Part shown: positions 32,867 to 41,491 of the stretch, in pieces | Layout of the letters: every line of letters begins with the position of its first letter | Position numbering within the stretch: position 1 is the first letter of the stretch | NCBI RefSeq assembly: GCF_014873145.1 | Contig: NZ_JADBEK010000001.1 | Coordinates: forward strand, 12,090,001 to 12,154,000 | Direction: 5' to 3' | Length of the DNA: 64,000 bases | From: Nonomuraea angiospora | Lineage (GTDB): Bacteria; Actinomycetota; Actinomycetes; Streptosporangiales; Streptosporangiaceae | Notes under the pieces: generated by a model | Told to the model about the DNA's origin: nothing | The model's input: the letters and a program-made list of their open reading frames with translations, nothing else | The model's database searches: none | Translations under genes and position numbers: made by a program

Positions 32867-33325
32867 ATGAATCGATCCTTCGCCGCCGCAGCGTTGGCCT
32901 GCGGCCTCCTTCTCATCGCTCCTGCGGCGTACGCGCAGGACGGGCCCGGCCGGGGGGAAAGGGGCAAGTCGACCGTTGATGCGGTCAGGGGATGCTCGGG
33001 CGCCGGCTGTGACGGAGCGGATCCCGTGGAGCTGCACTGCAGCGGTGACGCCCAGACCGTCTACCACTACTCCACCAGCCTGGGCCGGCTGGAGCTGCGC
33101 CACAGCCCGGGGTGCGGCGCCTCCTGGGCGCGGATAACCGGGGCGGAGGAAGGAACGTGGTTCTACGTGCAGACCTGCAACGGACGGTACGCGCAGTCCT
33201 ACCGGGTCCCGCGCGGCTACAGCAACGCCTACACCGACATGGTGCCCGACTATTCGGGGATACGGGTGGGCAACCTCGCCGGTCACAGCCCCTGCCGGGG
33301 ACCGGAGGACTCGGTGCGTGGGTGA
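32867..33325 (+). CDS. secreted DUF2690-like protein
   Basis: 152 residues with a clear signal peptide (SFAAAALACGLLLIAPAAYAQ, cleavage after AYA) and a mature part containing six Cys (GCSGAGCDGADPVELHC, GCGASW, VQTCNG, SPC). Its tail, YSGIRVGNLAGHSPC, resembles the DUF2690 pattern. GGAGGAAG precedes ATG. Divergent from the membrane-anchored HTH protein. Function unknown. Confidence 0.75.
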   Translation: MNRSFAAAALACGLLLIAPAAYAQDGPGRGERGKSTVDAVRGCSGAGCDGADPVELHCSGDAQTVYHYSTSLGRLELRHSPGCGASWARITGAEEGTWFYVQTCNGRYAQSYRVPRGYSNAYTDMVPDYSGIRVGNLAGHSPCRGPEDSVRG

Positions 33326-33389
33326 ATCACCCGAGAACGGATCGCGCGGAGCGGGACGCCGTGTTCCCTCGCCCAGGTCTCGGCAGCCG

Positions 33390-34094
33390 TCAGCGGCGGC
33401 CGTCCGGGATGGTGATGAGTCCGCCTTCGTAGGCGGCGATGACGAGCTGCGCTCGATCCCGGGCGTGGAGTTTGGCCAGAAGACGGCCGATGTGGGTTTT
33501 GACCGTGCCGACGGTGAGATGAAGGTGCTGCGCGATCTCGGAGTTGGACATCCCCTTGCCGATGAGGGTGAGCACCTCGCGCTCGCGTTGAGTGATGTCG
33601 TCGAGGTCGCGCAGGACCGGGGCGGAGTGGGGGCCGCGCAGGAAATCGGCGATGAGCCGGCGGGTCACGGTGGGCGCGAGCAGCGCTTCGCCGGAGGCGA
33701 CGACCCGGATGGCGGCCAGGAGCTCGCTCGCCGTCGCGCTCTTGACGAGGAATCCACTGGCGCCGGCCCTGAGCGAGGCGTACACGTATTCGTCCAGGTC
33801 GAACGTGGTGAGGATCAGCACACGGACGCTGGCGCTGTCCGGGTCGGCGCAGATGCGCCGGGTCGCCTCGATGCCGTCCATGTCGGGCATGCGCACGTCC
33901 ATGAGGACGACGTCGGGTCGGCGCCGGCGGGCCAGGAGCACGGCTTCGGCGCCGGTGCCGGTCTCGCCCACGGTGGCCAGCCCCGGGGTGGTGTCGATGA
34001 GGACCTTGAGGCTGTCGCGTACCAGGACCTGGTCCTCGGCCAGCAAGACCGTGATGGGAGGGGGCGCATCGGGTGCGGCGGCGTCGGCGGTCAT
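33390..34094 (-). CDS. NarL/LuxR-family response regulator
   Basis: A 234-residue two-domain regulator: receiver with phospho-Asp in DVVLMDVRMPDMDG and Lys in FLVKSATASEL, then an HTH (ITQREREVLTLIGKGMSNSEIAQHLHLTVGTVKTHIGRLLAKL). Its ATG overlaps the stop of the histidine kinase gene (ATGA), so they form a cognate pair. The target is unknown; the membrane gene at 35.5 kb is a neighbour but divergent. Confidence 0.93.
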   Translation of the reverse strand: MTADAAAPDAPPPITVLLAEDQVLVRDSLKVLIDTTPGLATVGETGTGAEAVLLARRRRPDVVLMDVRMPDMDGIEATRRICADPDSASVRVLILTTFDLDEYVYASLRAGASGFLVKSATASELLAAIRVVASGEALLAPTVTRRLIADFLRGPHSAPVLRDLDDITQREREVLTLIGKGMSNSEIAQHLHLTVGTVKTHIGRLLAKLHARDRAQLVIAAYEGGLITIPDGRR

Positions 34095-35290
34095 GTCAGG
34101 GTGCCGTTAGGGTCGTAGGGCAGGCGGGCCGTCACCTGAAAGCCTCCTTCGGGCCGGCGCCCGGCGCTGAACGTGCCTCCGTACATCCTGGCTCGCTCGC
34201 GCATGCCGATCAGGCCGTGTCCGCCGTGGCCCGCTCGCGGCGGCCGGCCGTGGCGGGGGCCGTCATCGATGACCTCGATCAGGGCTTCCCGTCCGTCGAT
34301 CTCCACGGTGACGGAGCAGCGGGTGGGCGCCGCGTGGGTGATGACGTTGGTCAGAGCCTGTTGCACGATCCGGTAGACCGACATCGCGACCGCGGGCGGC
34401 AGCACGGCCTCCTCGCGGACGGTCAGATCCACCTCCACCCCGGCCGCGCGGGCATGGGCGGCCAGCTCGGGCAGGTCCGCCATGCCGGGGACGGGCAGGG
34501 GAGGCTGCTGGGGATCGCCGTCGGAGCGCAGGAGGCCGAGCACGCGGTGGATCTCGGTGAGCGTGCTCCGGCTGGTCTGCTCGATGACGTCCAGGGCGGC
34601 GCGCACCTCGTGCGGGCGGGCGTCGGCGACATGGTTCGCGACGGTGGCCTTGACGGCGATCACGCTCATGCTGTGGCCGATGACGTCATGCAGTTCGCGG
34701 GCGATCCGCCGGCGTTCGTCGGCCACGGCCGCCTCGGCGAGGTGGCGGACGAGGCGGGCGGTCGTGTCCCGCTTCCAGCGGACGACCGTCCCGACGGCCC
34801 ATCCGGCCGTCAGCAGCACGCAGACCGCGCCGATCTCGACCGGCCAGTACGGCGGCATCTCGCTGGGCGCCGCCGCGGGCGGGAGGCCAGGGAACACCTG
34901 CTCGTAGAAGATCAGGATGGCGGCCACCGCGCCGACCACGCACACCGCCCAGCCGCCTGACGACCACACGACCGAGGCGGTGGAGGCCACCAGGTACAGC
35001 ACGAGCACGGTCGGCAGGAACGACACCCAGATCGCGCCCGCCGCGACGGCGCCGGCCACGGTCGCCGCCACCGCCGTGGCGCACGCGAGCCCCAGCATGG
35101 CCCGTGGCCGGCGGCGCCGGACGGCGATCGGAAAGCTCATGGCCGCCGCCACCGGCCAGGCCGACCAGGCGGGCCACCACGACGACGGGCCCGGCGGATC
35201 GACGATGGCGTAGCCGACGGTCAGCGCCACGATGACCGCCAGCACAGCGTCGGCGACGCCGCTTCCACCGAGCCGCGAAGCGCGAACCAT
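34091..35290 (-). CDS. sensor histidine kinase (HisKA_3)
   Basis: A 399-residue NarX-type kinase. The N-terminal membrane half has roughly six hydrophobic segments, the dimerisation box with phospho-His is ARELHDVIGHSMSVIAVK, and the ATPase domain ends in DDGPRHGRPPRAGHGGHGLIGMRERARMYGG. No periplasmic sensor domain is visible, so it probably senses membrane state or a membrane partner. Encoded upstream of and overlapping its response regulator. Confidence 0.92.
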   Translation of the reverse strand: MVRASRLGGSGVADAVLAVIVALTVGYAIVDPPGPSSWWPAWSAWPVAAAMSFPIAVRRRRPRAMLGLACATAVAATVAGAVAAGAIWVSFLPTVLVLYLVASTASVVWSSGGWAVCVVGAVAAILIFYEQVFPGLPPAAAPSEMPPYWPVEIGAVCVLLTAGWAVGTVVRWKRDTTARLVRHLAEAAVADERRRIARELHDVIGHSMSVIAVKATVANHVADARPHEVRAALDVIEQTSRSTLTEIHRVLGLLRSDGDPQQPPLPVPGMADLPELAAHARAAGVEVDLTVREEAVLPPAVAMSVYRIVQQALTNVITHAAPTRCSVTVEIDGREALIEVIDDGPRHGRPPRAGHGGHGLIGMRERARMYGGTFSAGRRPEGGFQVTARLPYDPNGTLT

Positions 35291-35488
35291 GACGAGAAGG
35301 TATCGCCTTCCCGATCAACCGGCATCTGACCACGGTTGGACATCCGCTTCCGTCCCGAGTCGTACCACCGGCTCGCGTCGGCCGGCCAAGATGCGACCCG
35401 GGCCAGACGCGTCCCCGCCCCGCAGCCCGTCACCATGCTGGTGCGCTCGGCATACCGGGCCGAGAGCGGACGAATCTGGGAGGAAACG

Positions 35489-36292
35489 ATGAATGCCGAT
35501 CTTCGGCGGCGAATCACCCGATGGCGACAGAGTGCCGAGGAGCGGCGCGCCGCCAACGCCGCGGCCAACCTGGACCGGCAGCCCCCGTTCCCCGGACGAT
35601 GGGTGAGCGCCGTCTCGCTGATCGGCGGCCCCGCGCTCATCATGACCGGGACCCTCCTGCGCTCCCCGTTCTACTACTTCGTCCCGTACCAGCTCGCCGC
35701 CTACGCCCGTCACCCCGCCCTCATCACGGCCGCCTACACCTGCTTCGCCGCCGGCTTTGTCCTGCTGTGGCCGGCGGTCATGACGCTGGCGCAGCGGATC
35801 GCCGCCACCAGCCCGCTGTGGGGACTGTGGGGCGGCTGCCTGGTGATCGTCGGCCTGTTCACCCGGACCTTCCAGTTCGGCACCGATCACCTGGCCTTCC
35901 ACCTGACCGACAGCCTCGGCCTGCGAACGATGCTCAGCGGCATCGACGCCTACTACCTGGCATGGCGGGACACGATCTGGCACCCGTTCAGGGCCATGTC
36001 CGGACCGGCCTTCTTCGGCTGGGTCGTGCTGGCCGTCGGCGCCTACCGCTCCGGCGCCCTGGGGCTGGGCCGCTCGGTCGCGCTCGGCCTGATGTCGGCG
36101 CTCGCGCTCGGCACCCTCAAAGGCACCGAACCGCAGTCCTTCGTCGCCGTGGGCGGCCTCTGCGTCGCGTTCATCCCCCTGGGCATCTCGCTACTGCGTA
36201 GCGGGCCCCCGCCGACCAGGCGCGCCATGTTCTGGATCGTCGTCCTCGTCCTCGTGCACATCCTCATGACGGCCTACGGCCCAAGGGGATGA
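35489..36292 (+). CDS. hypothetical multi-pass membrane protein
   Basis: 267 residues with about six hydrophobic segments after a basic N-terminus (LRRRITRWRQSAEERRAAN). ATG 35489 follows GGGAGGAAA; the frame opens further upstream without a ribosome site. It is divergent from the two-component system and could be its target. No family recognised. Confidence 0.7.
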   Translation: MNADLRRRITRWRQSAEERRAANAAANLDRQPPFPGRWVSAVSLIGGPALIMTGTLLRSPFYYFVPYQLAAYARHPALITAAYTCFAAGFVLLWPAVMTLAQRIAATSPLWGLWGGCLVIVGLFTRTFQFGTDHLAFHLTDSLGLRTMLSGIDAYYLAWRDTIWHPFRAMSGPAFFGWVVLAVGAYRSGALGLGRSVALGLMSALALGTLKGTEPQSFVAVGGLCVAFIPLGISLLRSGPPPTRRAMFWIVVLVLVHILMTAYGPRG

Positions 36293-36310
36293 GAACCCCC
36301 GGTCCAGCCG

Positions 36311-37162
36311 TCAGAAAAGGGTCAGCGGGTCCGTGGGCTCGGGTTCGGGGAGCGGGGTCAGGCCGGGGACGCGGGCGCGTACCGCCTCGTGGAAGTCGCG
36401 GGCCAGCTTCGGCGCGTCGGCGTTGTCCGGCGTGTGGACGAAGAACGTGGGGGAGCGGCCCTCCCGCAGCCAGTCCGTGACGACGTCCAGCCACGGCCGC
36501 CAGCCCTCGACGGTGCGGGCCTCGGCGTCGCGGCCCAGGTAGCGGACGATCGGGTGGCCGGTGAGGGCGCGCGTGCGGCGGGGCACGCGGGGCTTCTTGG
36601 TCCACGCGTCGCGCTCGGCGTCGCTGGTCGGCGGGCTCTGGAAGAGCGTCGTGGTGTCGAACGGGACCCACTCGGCGTCCGCGGCCGCCAGGACGCGCTC
36701 CAGGAGCCGTTCGGACCGCTCGTCCTCGAAGAAGGCGCGGTGCCGGAGCTCGACGGCGTATCTGTGGGAGCGGGGGAGCCGGTGCAGGAAGGCCGCGAGG
36801 GTGCCGAGGTCGGCCGGTGAGAAGGAGCCGGGCAACTGGATCCAGAGCGCGTGGGCTCGCGGGCCCAGCGGCTCGATGGCGTCCAGGAAGGCGTGCAGGT
36901 GCTCGTCGGCGCCGGTCAGGCGGTGCTCGTGGGTGATGGGCTTGGGGAGCTTGACCACCATGCGGAAGTCGGGGGCGGTCTGGCCGGCCCACGACTCCAC
37001 CGTGGCGCGCGTGGGGGTCGCGTAGAAGGTCGTGTTGCCTTCCACCGCGTCGCACCAGGTCGCGTACGAGCGCAGGCGCTCCCCGGGCGGGAGGTGGCCG
37101 GGGAGGAAACGACCTTGCCAGCGCGCATGAGTCCACATCGCGCATCCCACGTGAAGCCGCAT
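36311..37162 (-). CDS. DUF72 domain protein (first of two)
   Basis: A 283-residue DUF72 (TIM-barrel-like) protein: HVGCAMWTHARWQGRFLP, EGNTTFYATPTRATVESW, FRMVVKLPKPITHEH and a C-terminal FFVHTPDNADAPKLARDF. The family is of unknown function, with structural likeness to AP endonucleases. ATG 37162 matches the family N-terminus; upstream frame is not conserved. A shorter relative is encoded at 51945-52652. Confidence 0.85.
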   Translation of the reverse strand: MRLHVGCAMWTHARWQGRFLPGHLPPGERLRSYATWCDAVEGNTTFYATPTRATVESWAGQTAPDFRMVVKLPKPITHEHRLTGADEHLHAFLDAIEPLGPRAHALWIQLPGSFSPADLGTLAAFLHRLPRSHRYAVELRHRAFFEDERSERLLERVLAAADAEWVPFDTTTLFQSPPTSDAERDAWTKKPRVPRRTRALTGHPIVRYLGRDAEARTVEGWRPWLDVVTDWLREGRSPTFFVHTPDNADAPKLARDFHEAVRARVPGLTPLPEPEPTDPLTLF

Positions 37163-37232
37163 GCTCTCGACGGTATCGGAGATCCGTTGAGACGCTGTCA
37201 TGGTCATGACGGGCGAAAAGGAAGGGCCGACC

Positions 37233-37985
37233 ATGCCTCGTGTCCGACTGCTTCTCGTGATCGTCCTCGTCGCGGTGAGCGCCCTGGCCGGGCCCGCGGC
37301 GGCCGCGCAGGAGTTCCGGGTGCTGCAGCTCAACCTGTGCCACAGCGGCGTCAACACCTCCTGCTTCAACGGCGCCGCCACCCTCCAGGAGGCGAACGCG
37401 GTCATCGCCGCCAAGCAGCCCCACGTCCTCTCCCTCAACGAGATCTGCAGGAACGACCTGCCCCAGCTGGCCCCCGCCATGGGCGACGGCTTCTCCGCGT
37501 TCGCCCCGGCCCGCCGTCCCGACGGCACGCCCGTGCGCTGCACCAACGGCGACGAGTACGGCAACGGCCTGATCTTCCGCTCTCCGGCCGCCGGGACCGT
37601 CTTCTCCGGCCAGTACGCCACCCAGGACGGCGGCAGCGAGAAGCGCGTCTACGTGTGCGCCGAGTTCGCCGACCTCGTCGGGTGCGGCACCCACCTGTCG
37701 ACCACCGGGAACGTCGCCATGGCCCAGTGCAAGGCGGCGATCGCCCTGCTGCGCGACCGGGCCGTCGCGGGGCGGCAGACGTTCCTGGCGGGCGACTTCA
37801 ACCTCAAGTACGCCCCGCTGATCGGGCCTGACGTCCAGGACTGCAACGCCGCGCCGTTCTTCAGGAAGGGGGACGGCAGCGTGCAGCACGTCTTCGCGGC
37901 CAACCTGGGCTACGTGCGGACGGAGGTGACCCGCATGACCTACACCGACCACCCCGCCCTGCTCGTCGTGCTGACGCGGCCCTGA
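37233..37985 (+). CDS. secreted endonuclease/exonuclease/phosphatase-fold protein
   Basis: About 250 residues. A signal peptide (PRVRLLLVIVLVAVSALAGPAAAAQ) precedes an EEP-fold domain: VLQLNLCHSG, then SLNEICRNDL with the metal-binding Glu, GTHLSTTG, FLAGDFNLKY with the Asp/Asn pair, and TDHPALLVVL. Predicted extracellular nuclease or phosphodiesterase with possible disulfides. ATG 37233 begins the signal peptide; an upstream start at 37200 is less likely. Confidence 0.85.
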   Translation: MPRVRLLLVIVLVAVSALAGPAAAAQEFRVLQLNLCHSGVNTSCFNGAATLQEANAVIAAKQPHVLSLNEICRNDLPQLAPAMGDGFSAFAPARRPDGTPVRCTNGDEYGNGLIFRSPAAGTVFSGQYATQDGGSEKRVYVCAEFADLVGCGTHLSTTGNVAMAQCKAAIALLRDRAVAGRQTFLAGDFNLKYAPLIGPDVQDCNAAPFFRKGDGSVQHVFAANLGYVRTEVTRMTYTDHPALLVVLTRP

Positions 37986-37991
37986 GGCGAG

Positions 37992-38031
37992 GTTGTCATA
38001 TGAGTGATGGCTTCGTATGATGACTGACAAC
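37992..38031. promoter_or_regulatory. inverted repeat before the racemase-family operon
   Basis: GTTGTCA (37992-37998) and TGACAAC (38025-38031) are inverted around 26 bases and lie 30 bp before the ATG at 38061. The same GTTGTCA stands directly before the GntR gene start (40481-40487), so this may be that regulator's site. Confidence 0.5.
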
Positions 38032-38060
38032 ATCCTCGCCGCCTACCCCTTGGACCGCCG

Positions 38061-39188
38061 ATGGCCGCCGACCGCATCCGCCACGTCTCGCTCTCCTCCG
38101 TCACGCTTCCGCTCGACGTCCCCGTCAGCGACGCCAAGGTGCTCACCGGGCGGCAGAAGCCGATGACCGAGATCGCCTTCCTCTTCGCCGAGATCACGAC
38201 CGAGGACGGTCACGAGGGCACCGGGTTCAGCTACTCCAAGAGGGCGGGCGGCCCCGCGCAGTACGCCCACGCCAAGGAGGTCGGGGACAACCTGATCGGC
38301 CAGGACCCCTCCGACATCGGCAAGGTGTACGACACCCTGCTGTGGGCGGGCGCCTCGGTCGGCCGGTCCGGCGTCGCCACGCAGGCGCTGGCCGCGATCG
38401 ACGTCGCGCTGTGGGACCTGAAGGCGAAGCGGGCGGGGCTGCCGCTGGCCAAGCTGCTGGGGTCCTATCGTGACTCGGTGCGGACGTACAACACCTCGGG
38501 CGGCTTCCTGCACGCGCCGATCGAGGAGGTCAAGGCCCGCGCCACCCAGTCGCTCAAGGACGGCATCGGCGGGATCAAGATCAAGGTCGGGCAGCCCGAC
38601 ACCCGGGAGGACCTGCGGCGGCTCGCCGCGGTCCGCGAGCACCTCGGCGACGACGTGCCGCTCATGGTGGACGCCAACCAGCAGTGGGACCGGCCGACGG
38701 CGCTGCGGTTCGGGCGGGCGGTGGAGGAGCTCGGGCTCGTCTGGATCGAGGAGCCGCTGGACGCCTACGACGCCGAGGGGCACGCGCAGCTCGCCGCCGC
38801 GCTCGACACGCCCATCGCCACCGGCGAGATGCTCTCCAGCGTCGCCGAGCACGTCCGCCTCATCGAGGCCCGCGCCGCCGACATCATCCAGCCGGACGCC
38901 CCGCGCGTCGGCGGCATCACGCCCTTCCTGCGCCTGGCCACCCTCGCCGACCACGCCGGGCTGCAGCTGGCGCCGCATTTCGCCATGGAGATCCACCTCC
39001 ACCTGGCCGCCGCCTACCCGCGCGAGCCCTGGGTCGAGCACTTCGAATGGCTCAACCCGCTGTTCAACGAGCGGCTCGAGACCCGCGACGGCCGCATGAT
39101 CGTCCCGGACCGGCCGGGGCTCGGGTTCACGCTCAGCGAGCAGTGCCGCAAGTGGACCGTGGACAGCGTCGAGTTCGGGAAGGCCTGA
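38061..39188 (+). CDS. enolase-superfamily sugar-acid dehydratase, copy 1
   Basis: 375 residues of the mandelate racemase subgroup: KIKVG (KxK base), LMVDANQQWD, WIEEPLDAYD and ATGEML as metal ligands, and a Asp/His dyad in DIIQPDAPRVGG and APHFAMEIH. The overall pattern fits L-talarate/galactarate dehydratases, which turn hexarates into 5-keto-4-deoxyglucarate. Its setting among glucarate and ketodeoxyglucarate enzymes supports this. Six bases separate it from its tandem paralogue, with which it shares long identical DNA patches. Confidence 0.85.
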   Translation: MAADRIRHVSLSSVTLPLDVPVSDAKVLTGRQKPMTEIAFLFAEITTEDGHEGTGFSYSKRAGGPAQYAHAKEVGDNLIGQDPSDIGKVYDTLLWAGASVGRSGVATQALAAIDVALWDLKAKRAGLPLAKLLGSYRDSVRTYNTSGGFLHAPIEEVKARATQSLKDGIGGIKIKVGQPDTREDLRRLAAVREHLGDDVPLMVDANQQWDRPTALRFGRAVEELGLVWIEEPLDAYDAEGHAQLAAALDTPIATGEMLSSVAEHVRLIEARAADIIQPDAPRVGGITPFLRLATLADHAGLQLAPHFAMEIHLHLAAAYPREPWVEHFEWLNPLFNERLETRDGRMIVPDRPGLGFTLSEQCRKWTVDSVEFGKA

Positions 39189-39193
39189 GACCG

Positions 39194-40480
39194 GTGGGCG
39201 ACCGTGTCGCGTCGGTGCGGTTCGGCCACTACGCCGTGCCGCTGGCGCATCCGGTGAGCGACGCCAAGGTCGCGACGGGGCGCCAGCGGCCCCTCTCCCA
39301 GATCGACGTGCTGACCTGCGAGATCACGACGGACGACGGGCTCGAGGGGCTCGGGTTCTCGTACACGACGCGGGCGGGCTGCCGCGCGCAGTTCGCCCAC
39401 GCCAAGGAGGTCGGCGAGATCCTGCTCGGGCGGGATCCGTCGGACATCGGCAGGTTGTACGACGGGTTGTTGTGGGCGGGGGCGTCGGTCGGGCGTTCGG
39501 GGGTGGCCACGCAGGCGCTGGCGGCGGTCGACGTCGCGCTGTGGGACCTGAAGGCGAAGCGGGCGGGGCTGCCGCTGGCCAAGCTGCTGGGGTCCTATCG
39601 TGACTCGGTGCGGACGTACAACACGTCGGGCGGCTATCTGCAGGCTCCGGTCGAGGAGGTCAAGGAGCGGGCCCGGCAGTCGCTGAGCGAAGGCATCGGC
39701 GGGATCAAGATCAAGGTGGGGCAGCCCGACACCCGGGAGGACCTGCGGCGGCTGACCGCGGTGCGCGAGCATCTCGGGGACGACGTGCCGCTCATGGTGG
39801 ACGCCAACCAGCAGTGGGACCGGGCCACGGCGCTGCGGTTCGGGCGGGCGGTGGAGGAGCTCGGGCTCGTCTGGATCGAGGAGCCGCTGGACGCCTACGA
39901 CGCCGAGGGGCACGCGCAGCTCGCCGCCGCGCTCGGCACGCCCATCGCCACCGGCGAGATGCTCTCCAGCGTGCCCGACCTCGTGCGGCTCATCGACCTT
40001 CGCGCCGTCGGCTTCCTGCAGCCCGACGTGCCGCGGGTGGGCGGCATCACGCCCTACCTCAAGGTCGCCGCCCTGGCCGATCACGCGCAGCTGCAGGTCG
40101 CGCTGCACTTCGTGATGGAGATCCACGTCCACCTGGCAGCGGCTTACCCGCGCGAGTCCTGGGTGGAGCACATCGAGTGGCTGTCGCCGCTGTTCGAGGA
40201 GCGGCTGGAGATCGAGGGAGGGCGCATGCGCGTTCCGGACCGCCCGGGCCTCGGCCTCAGCCTCGCCGCGGCGGCCGGGGCCTGGCGGCTCGATCAGGTC
40301 GAGTTCGGCGCGGTTGCGGGGCGGGAGTCCGATCCGGGCGAGTTCGGCGCGGTTGCGGGGCGGGAGCCCGATCCGGGCGAGTTCGGTGAGGTTGCGGGGC
40401 GGAGGTCCGACCGGGGCGAGTTCGGTGAGGTTGCGGGTGGGCGGTCCGGGCGGGTCGAGTTCCGTGCGGACGCCGGGTAG
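39194..40480 (+). CDS. enolase-superfamily sugar-acid dehydratase, copy 2, with repeat tail
   Basis: 428 residues, paralogous to the preceding protein and keeping the same catalytic residues (KIKVG, MVDANQQWD, WIEEPLDAYD, QPDVPRVGG, ALHFVMEIH). Copy 1 ends in SVEFGKA, whereas this one runs on from QVEFGAVAG for about 55 residues made of four 13-residue repeats. The tail is absent from the family and is probably disordered. GTG start at 39194. Substrate range may differ from copy 1; both are probably hexarate dehydratases. Confidence 0.85.
   Translation: MGDRVASVRFGHYAVPLAHPVSDAKVATGRQRPLSQIDVLTCEITTDDGLEGLGFSYTTRAGCRAQFAHAKEVGEILLGRDPSDIGRLYDGLLWAGASVGRSGVATQALAAVDVALWDLKAKRAGLPLAKLLGSYRDSVRTYNTSGGYLQAPVEEVKERARQSLSEGIGGIKIKVGQPDTREDLRRLTAVREHLGDDVPLMVDANQQWDRATALRFGRAVEELGLVWIEEPLDAYDAEGHAQLAAALGTPIATGEMLSSVPDLVRLIDLRAVGFLQPDVPRVGGITPYLKVAALADHAQLQVALHFVMEIHVHLAAAYPRESWVEHIEWLSPLFEERLEIEGGRMRVPDRPGLGLSLAAAAGAWRLDQVEFGAVAGRESDPGEFGAVAGREPDPGEFGEVAGRRSDRGEFGEVAGGRSGRVEFRADAG
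40301..40456 (+). repeat. four 39-bp in-frame tandem repeats at a gene's 3' end
   Basis: Units 40301-40339, 40340-40378, 40379-40417 and 40418-40456 each begin GAGTTCGG and encode EFGxVAGRxSDxG-type peptides; a fifth partial unit starts at 40457. They extend copy 2 of the racemase-family protein beyond the point where copy 1 stops. Confidence 0.92.
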
Positions 40481-40487
40481 GTTGTCA
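40481..40487. promoter_or_regulatory. GTTGTCA motif overlapping the GntR ribosome site
   Basis: GTTGTCA lies between the racemase-family stop and the GTG start of the GntR gene, and repeats the arm of the inverted repeat before the operon. It may allow autoregulation. One half-site only, so tentative. Confidence 0.35.
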
Positions 40488-40490
40488 GCC

Positions 40491-41207
40491 GTGCCGCCAG
40501 ATCAGAGGCTCGACCGCGACAGCGGGCGCGGGCTCGCGCATGAGCTCGTCGAACGCCTCAAGGAGCGCATCCTCGCCGGCGAGATCGAGCCCGGCCAGAA
40601 GCTGCCGACCGAGTCCTCGCTCGTCGAGGAGTTCGGCGTGAGCCGTACGGTGGTCCGCGAGGCCATCTCGCGGCTCCAGGCGGCCGGGCTGGTCGAGACG
40701 TTCCAGGGGCGGGGCTCGTTCGTGCTGGCGCTGCCCGCCTCCACGGCCTTCTCGGTGGAGCCGTCGCAGATCCGCAGCCATCGCGACGTCCTCGACATGA
40801 TCGACTTCCGGATCGGCGTGGAGTCGGAGTCGGCGGGGCTGGCCGCCGAGCGCCGCACCGACCTGCAGCTGAAGGCCATCGAGCGGGCCCTGGTCGACCT
40901 CGGGCGCTCCGGCGAGCAGCCCAGCAGCGCCGTCGAGGCCGACTTCCAGTTCCATCTCAAGATCGCGCTGGCCTCGGGCAACCGGTTCTACTCCGACCTG
41001 CTGGCGTCCTTCGGGCCCATGGTGATCATGCTGCCGCGCACCCGGCTGGAGCACGCGTACACGGTGTCCAACGCCACCCACCTCACCCGGGTGACGCTGG
41101 AGCACGAGAACATCTATCGCGCCATCGCCGACCGGGACGCCGCGGCGGCGCGGGCCGCGATGCGGCTGCACCTGTCCAACTCACGCGCCCGCCTCCAGGC
41201 CCCGTAG
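40491..41207 (+). CDS. GntR-family regulator, FadR subfamily
   Basis: 238 residues: N-terminal winged helix (LAHELVERLKERILAGEIEPGQKLPTESSLVEEFGVSRTVVREAISRLQAAGLVET) and a C-terminal FCD ligand domain with metal-binding positions (DFRIGVE, FHLKIALASGN, HENIYRAI). GTG at 40491 is chosen because the frame upstream is the repeat array of the previous gene. Encoded after the two dehydratases, it probably represses that operon until a sugar acid binds. Confidence 0.88.
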   Translation: MPPDQRLDRDSGRGLAHELVERLKERILAGEIEPGQKLPTESSLVEEFGVSRTVVREAISRLQAAGLVETFQGRGSFVLALPASTAFSVEPSQIRSHRDVLDMIDFRIGVESESAGLAAERRTDLQLKAIERALVDLGRSGEQPSSAVEADFQFHLKIALASGNRFYSDLLASFGPMVIMLPRTRLEHAYTVSNATHLTRVTLEHENIYRAIADRDAAAARAAMRLHLSNSRARLQAP

Positions 41208-41307
41208 CGGGCGGTCGGGGGGCGCGCCGGGACGGCTTGCGTCTGCGGAGTCGCGGGCTCGTCTCCGGGCTCCGCAGCACGCGGTTACCGGCAGTGGGGG
41301 CTGCATG

Positions 41308-41362
41308 GTGCGTGGTTGGCCGTGGGGGCGGGTGGGCTTCGTAGTGCGTGGTTGGCCGTGGG
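41308..41362. repeat. 19-bp direct repeat in a gene-free gap
   Basis: GTGCGTGGTTGGCCGTGGG occurs at 41308-41326 and 41344-41362 in the 284-bp space between convergent gntR and gudD. No gene and no clear terminator were seen in this gap. Confidence 0.8.
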
Positions 41363-41491
41363 TGGGGTGCGCGGCTGCGTCTGTCCCGCCTTGCGGGTCC
41401 CGTCTTCGGGCTTCGTCGTGCCAGGGCGGGGTGGGATGTGGCTGCGCGCCCCGCCCCGCGCGCTCGTCGCCGGGCCCCGCGAGGTGCCGGG

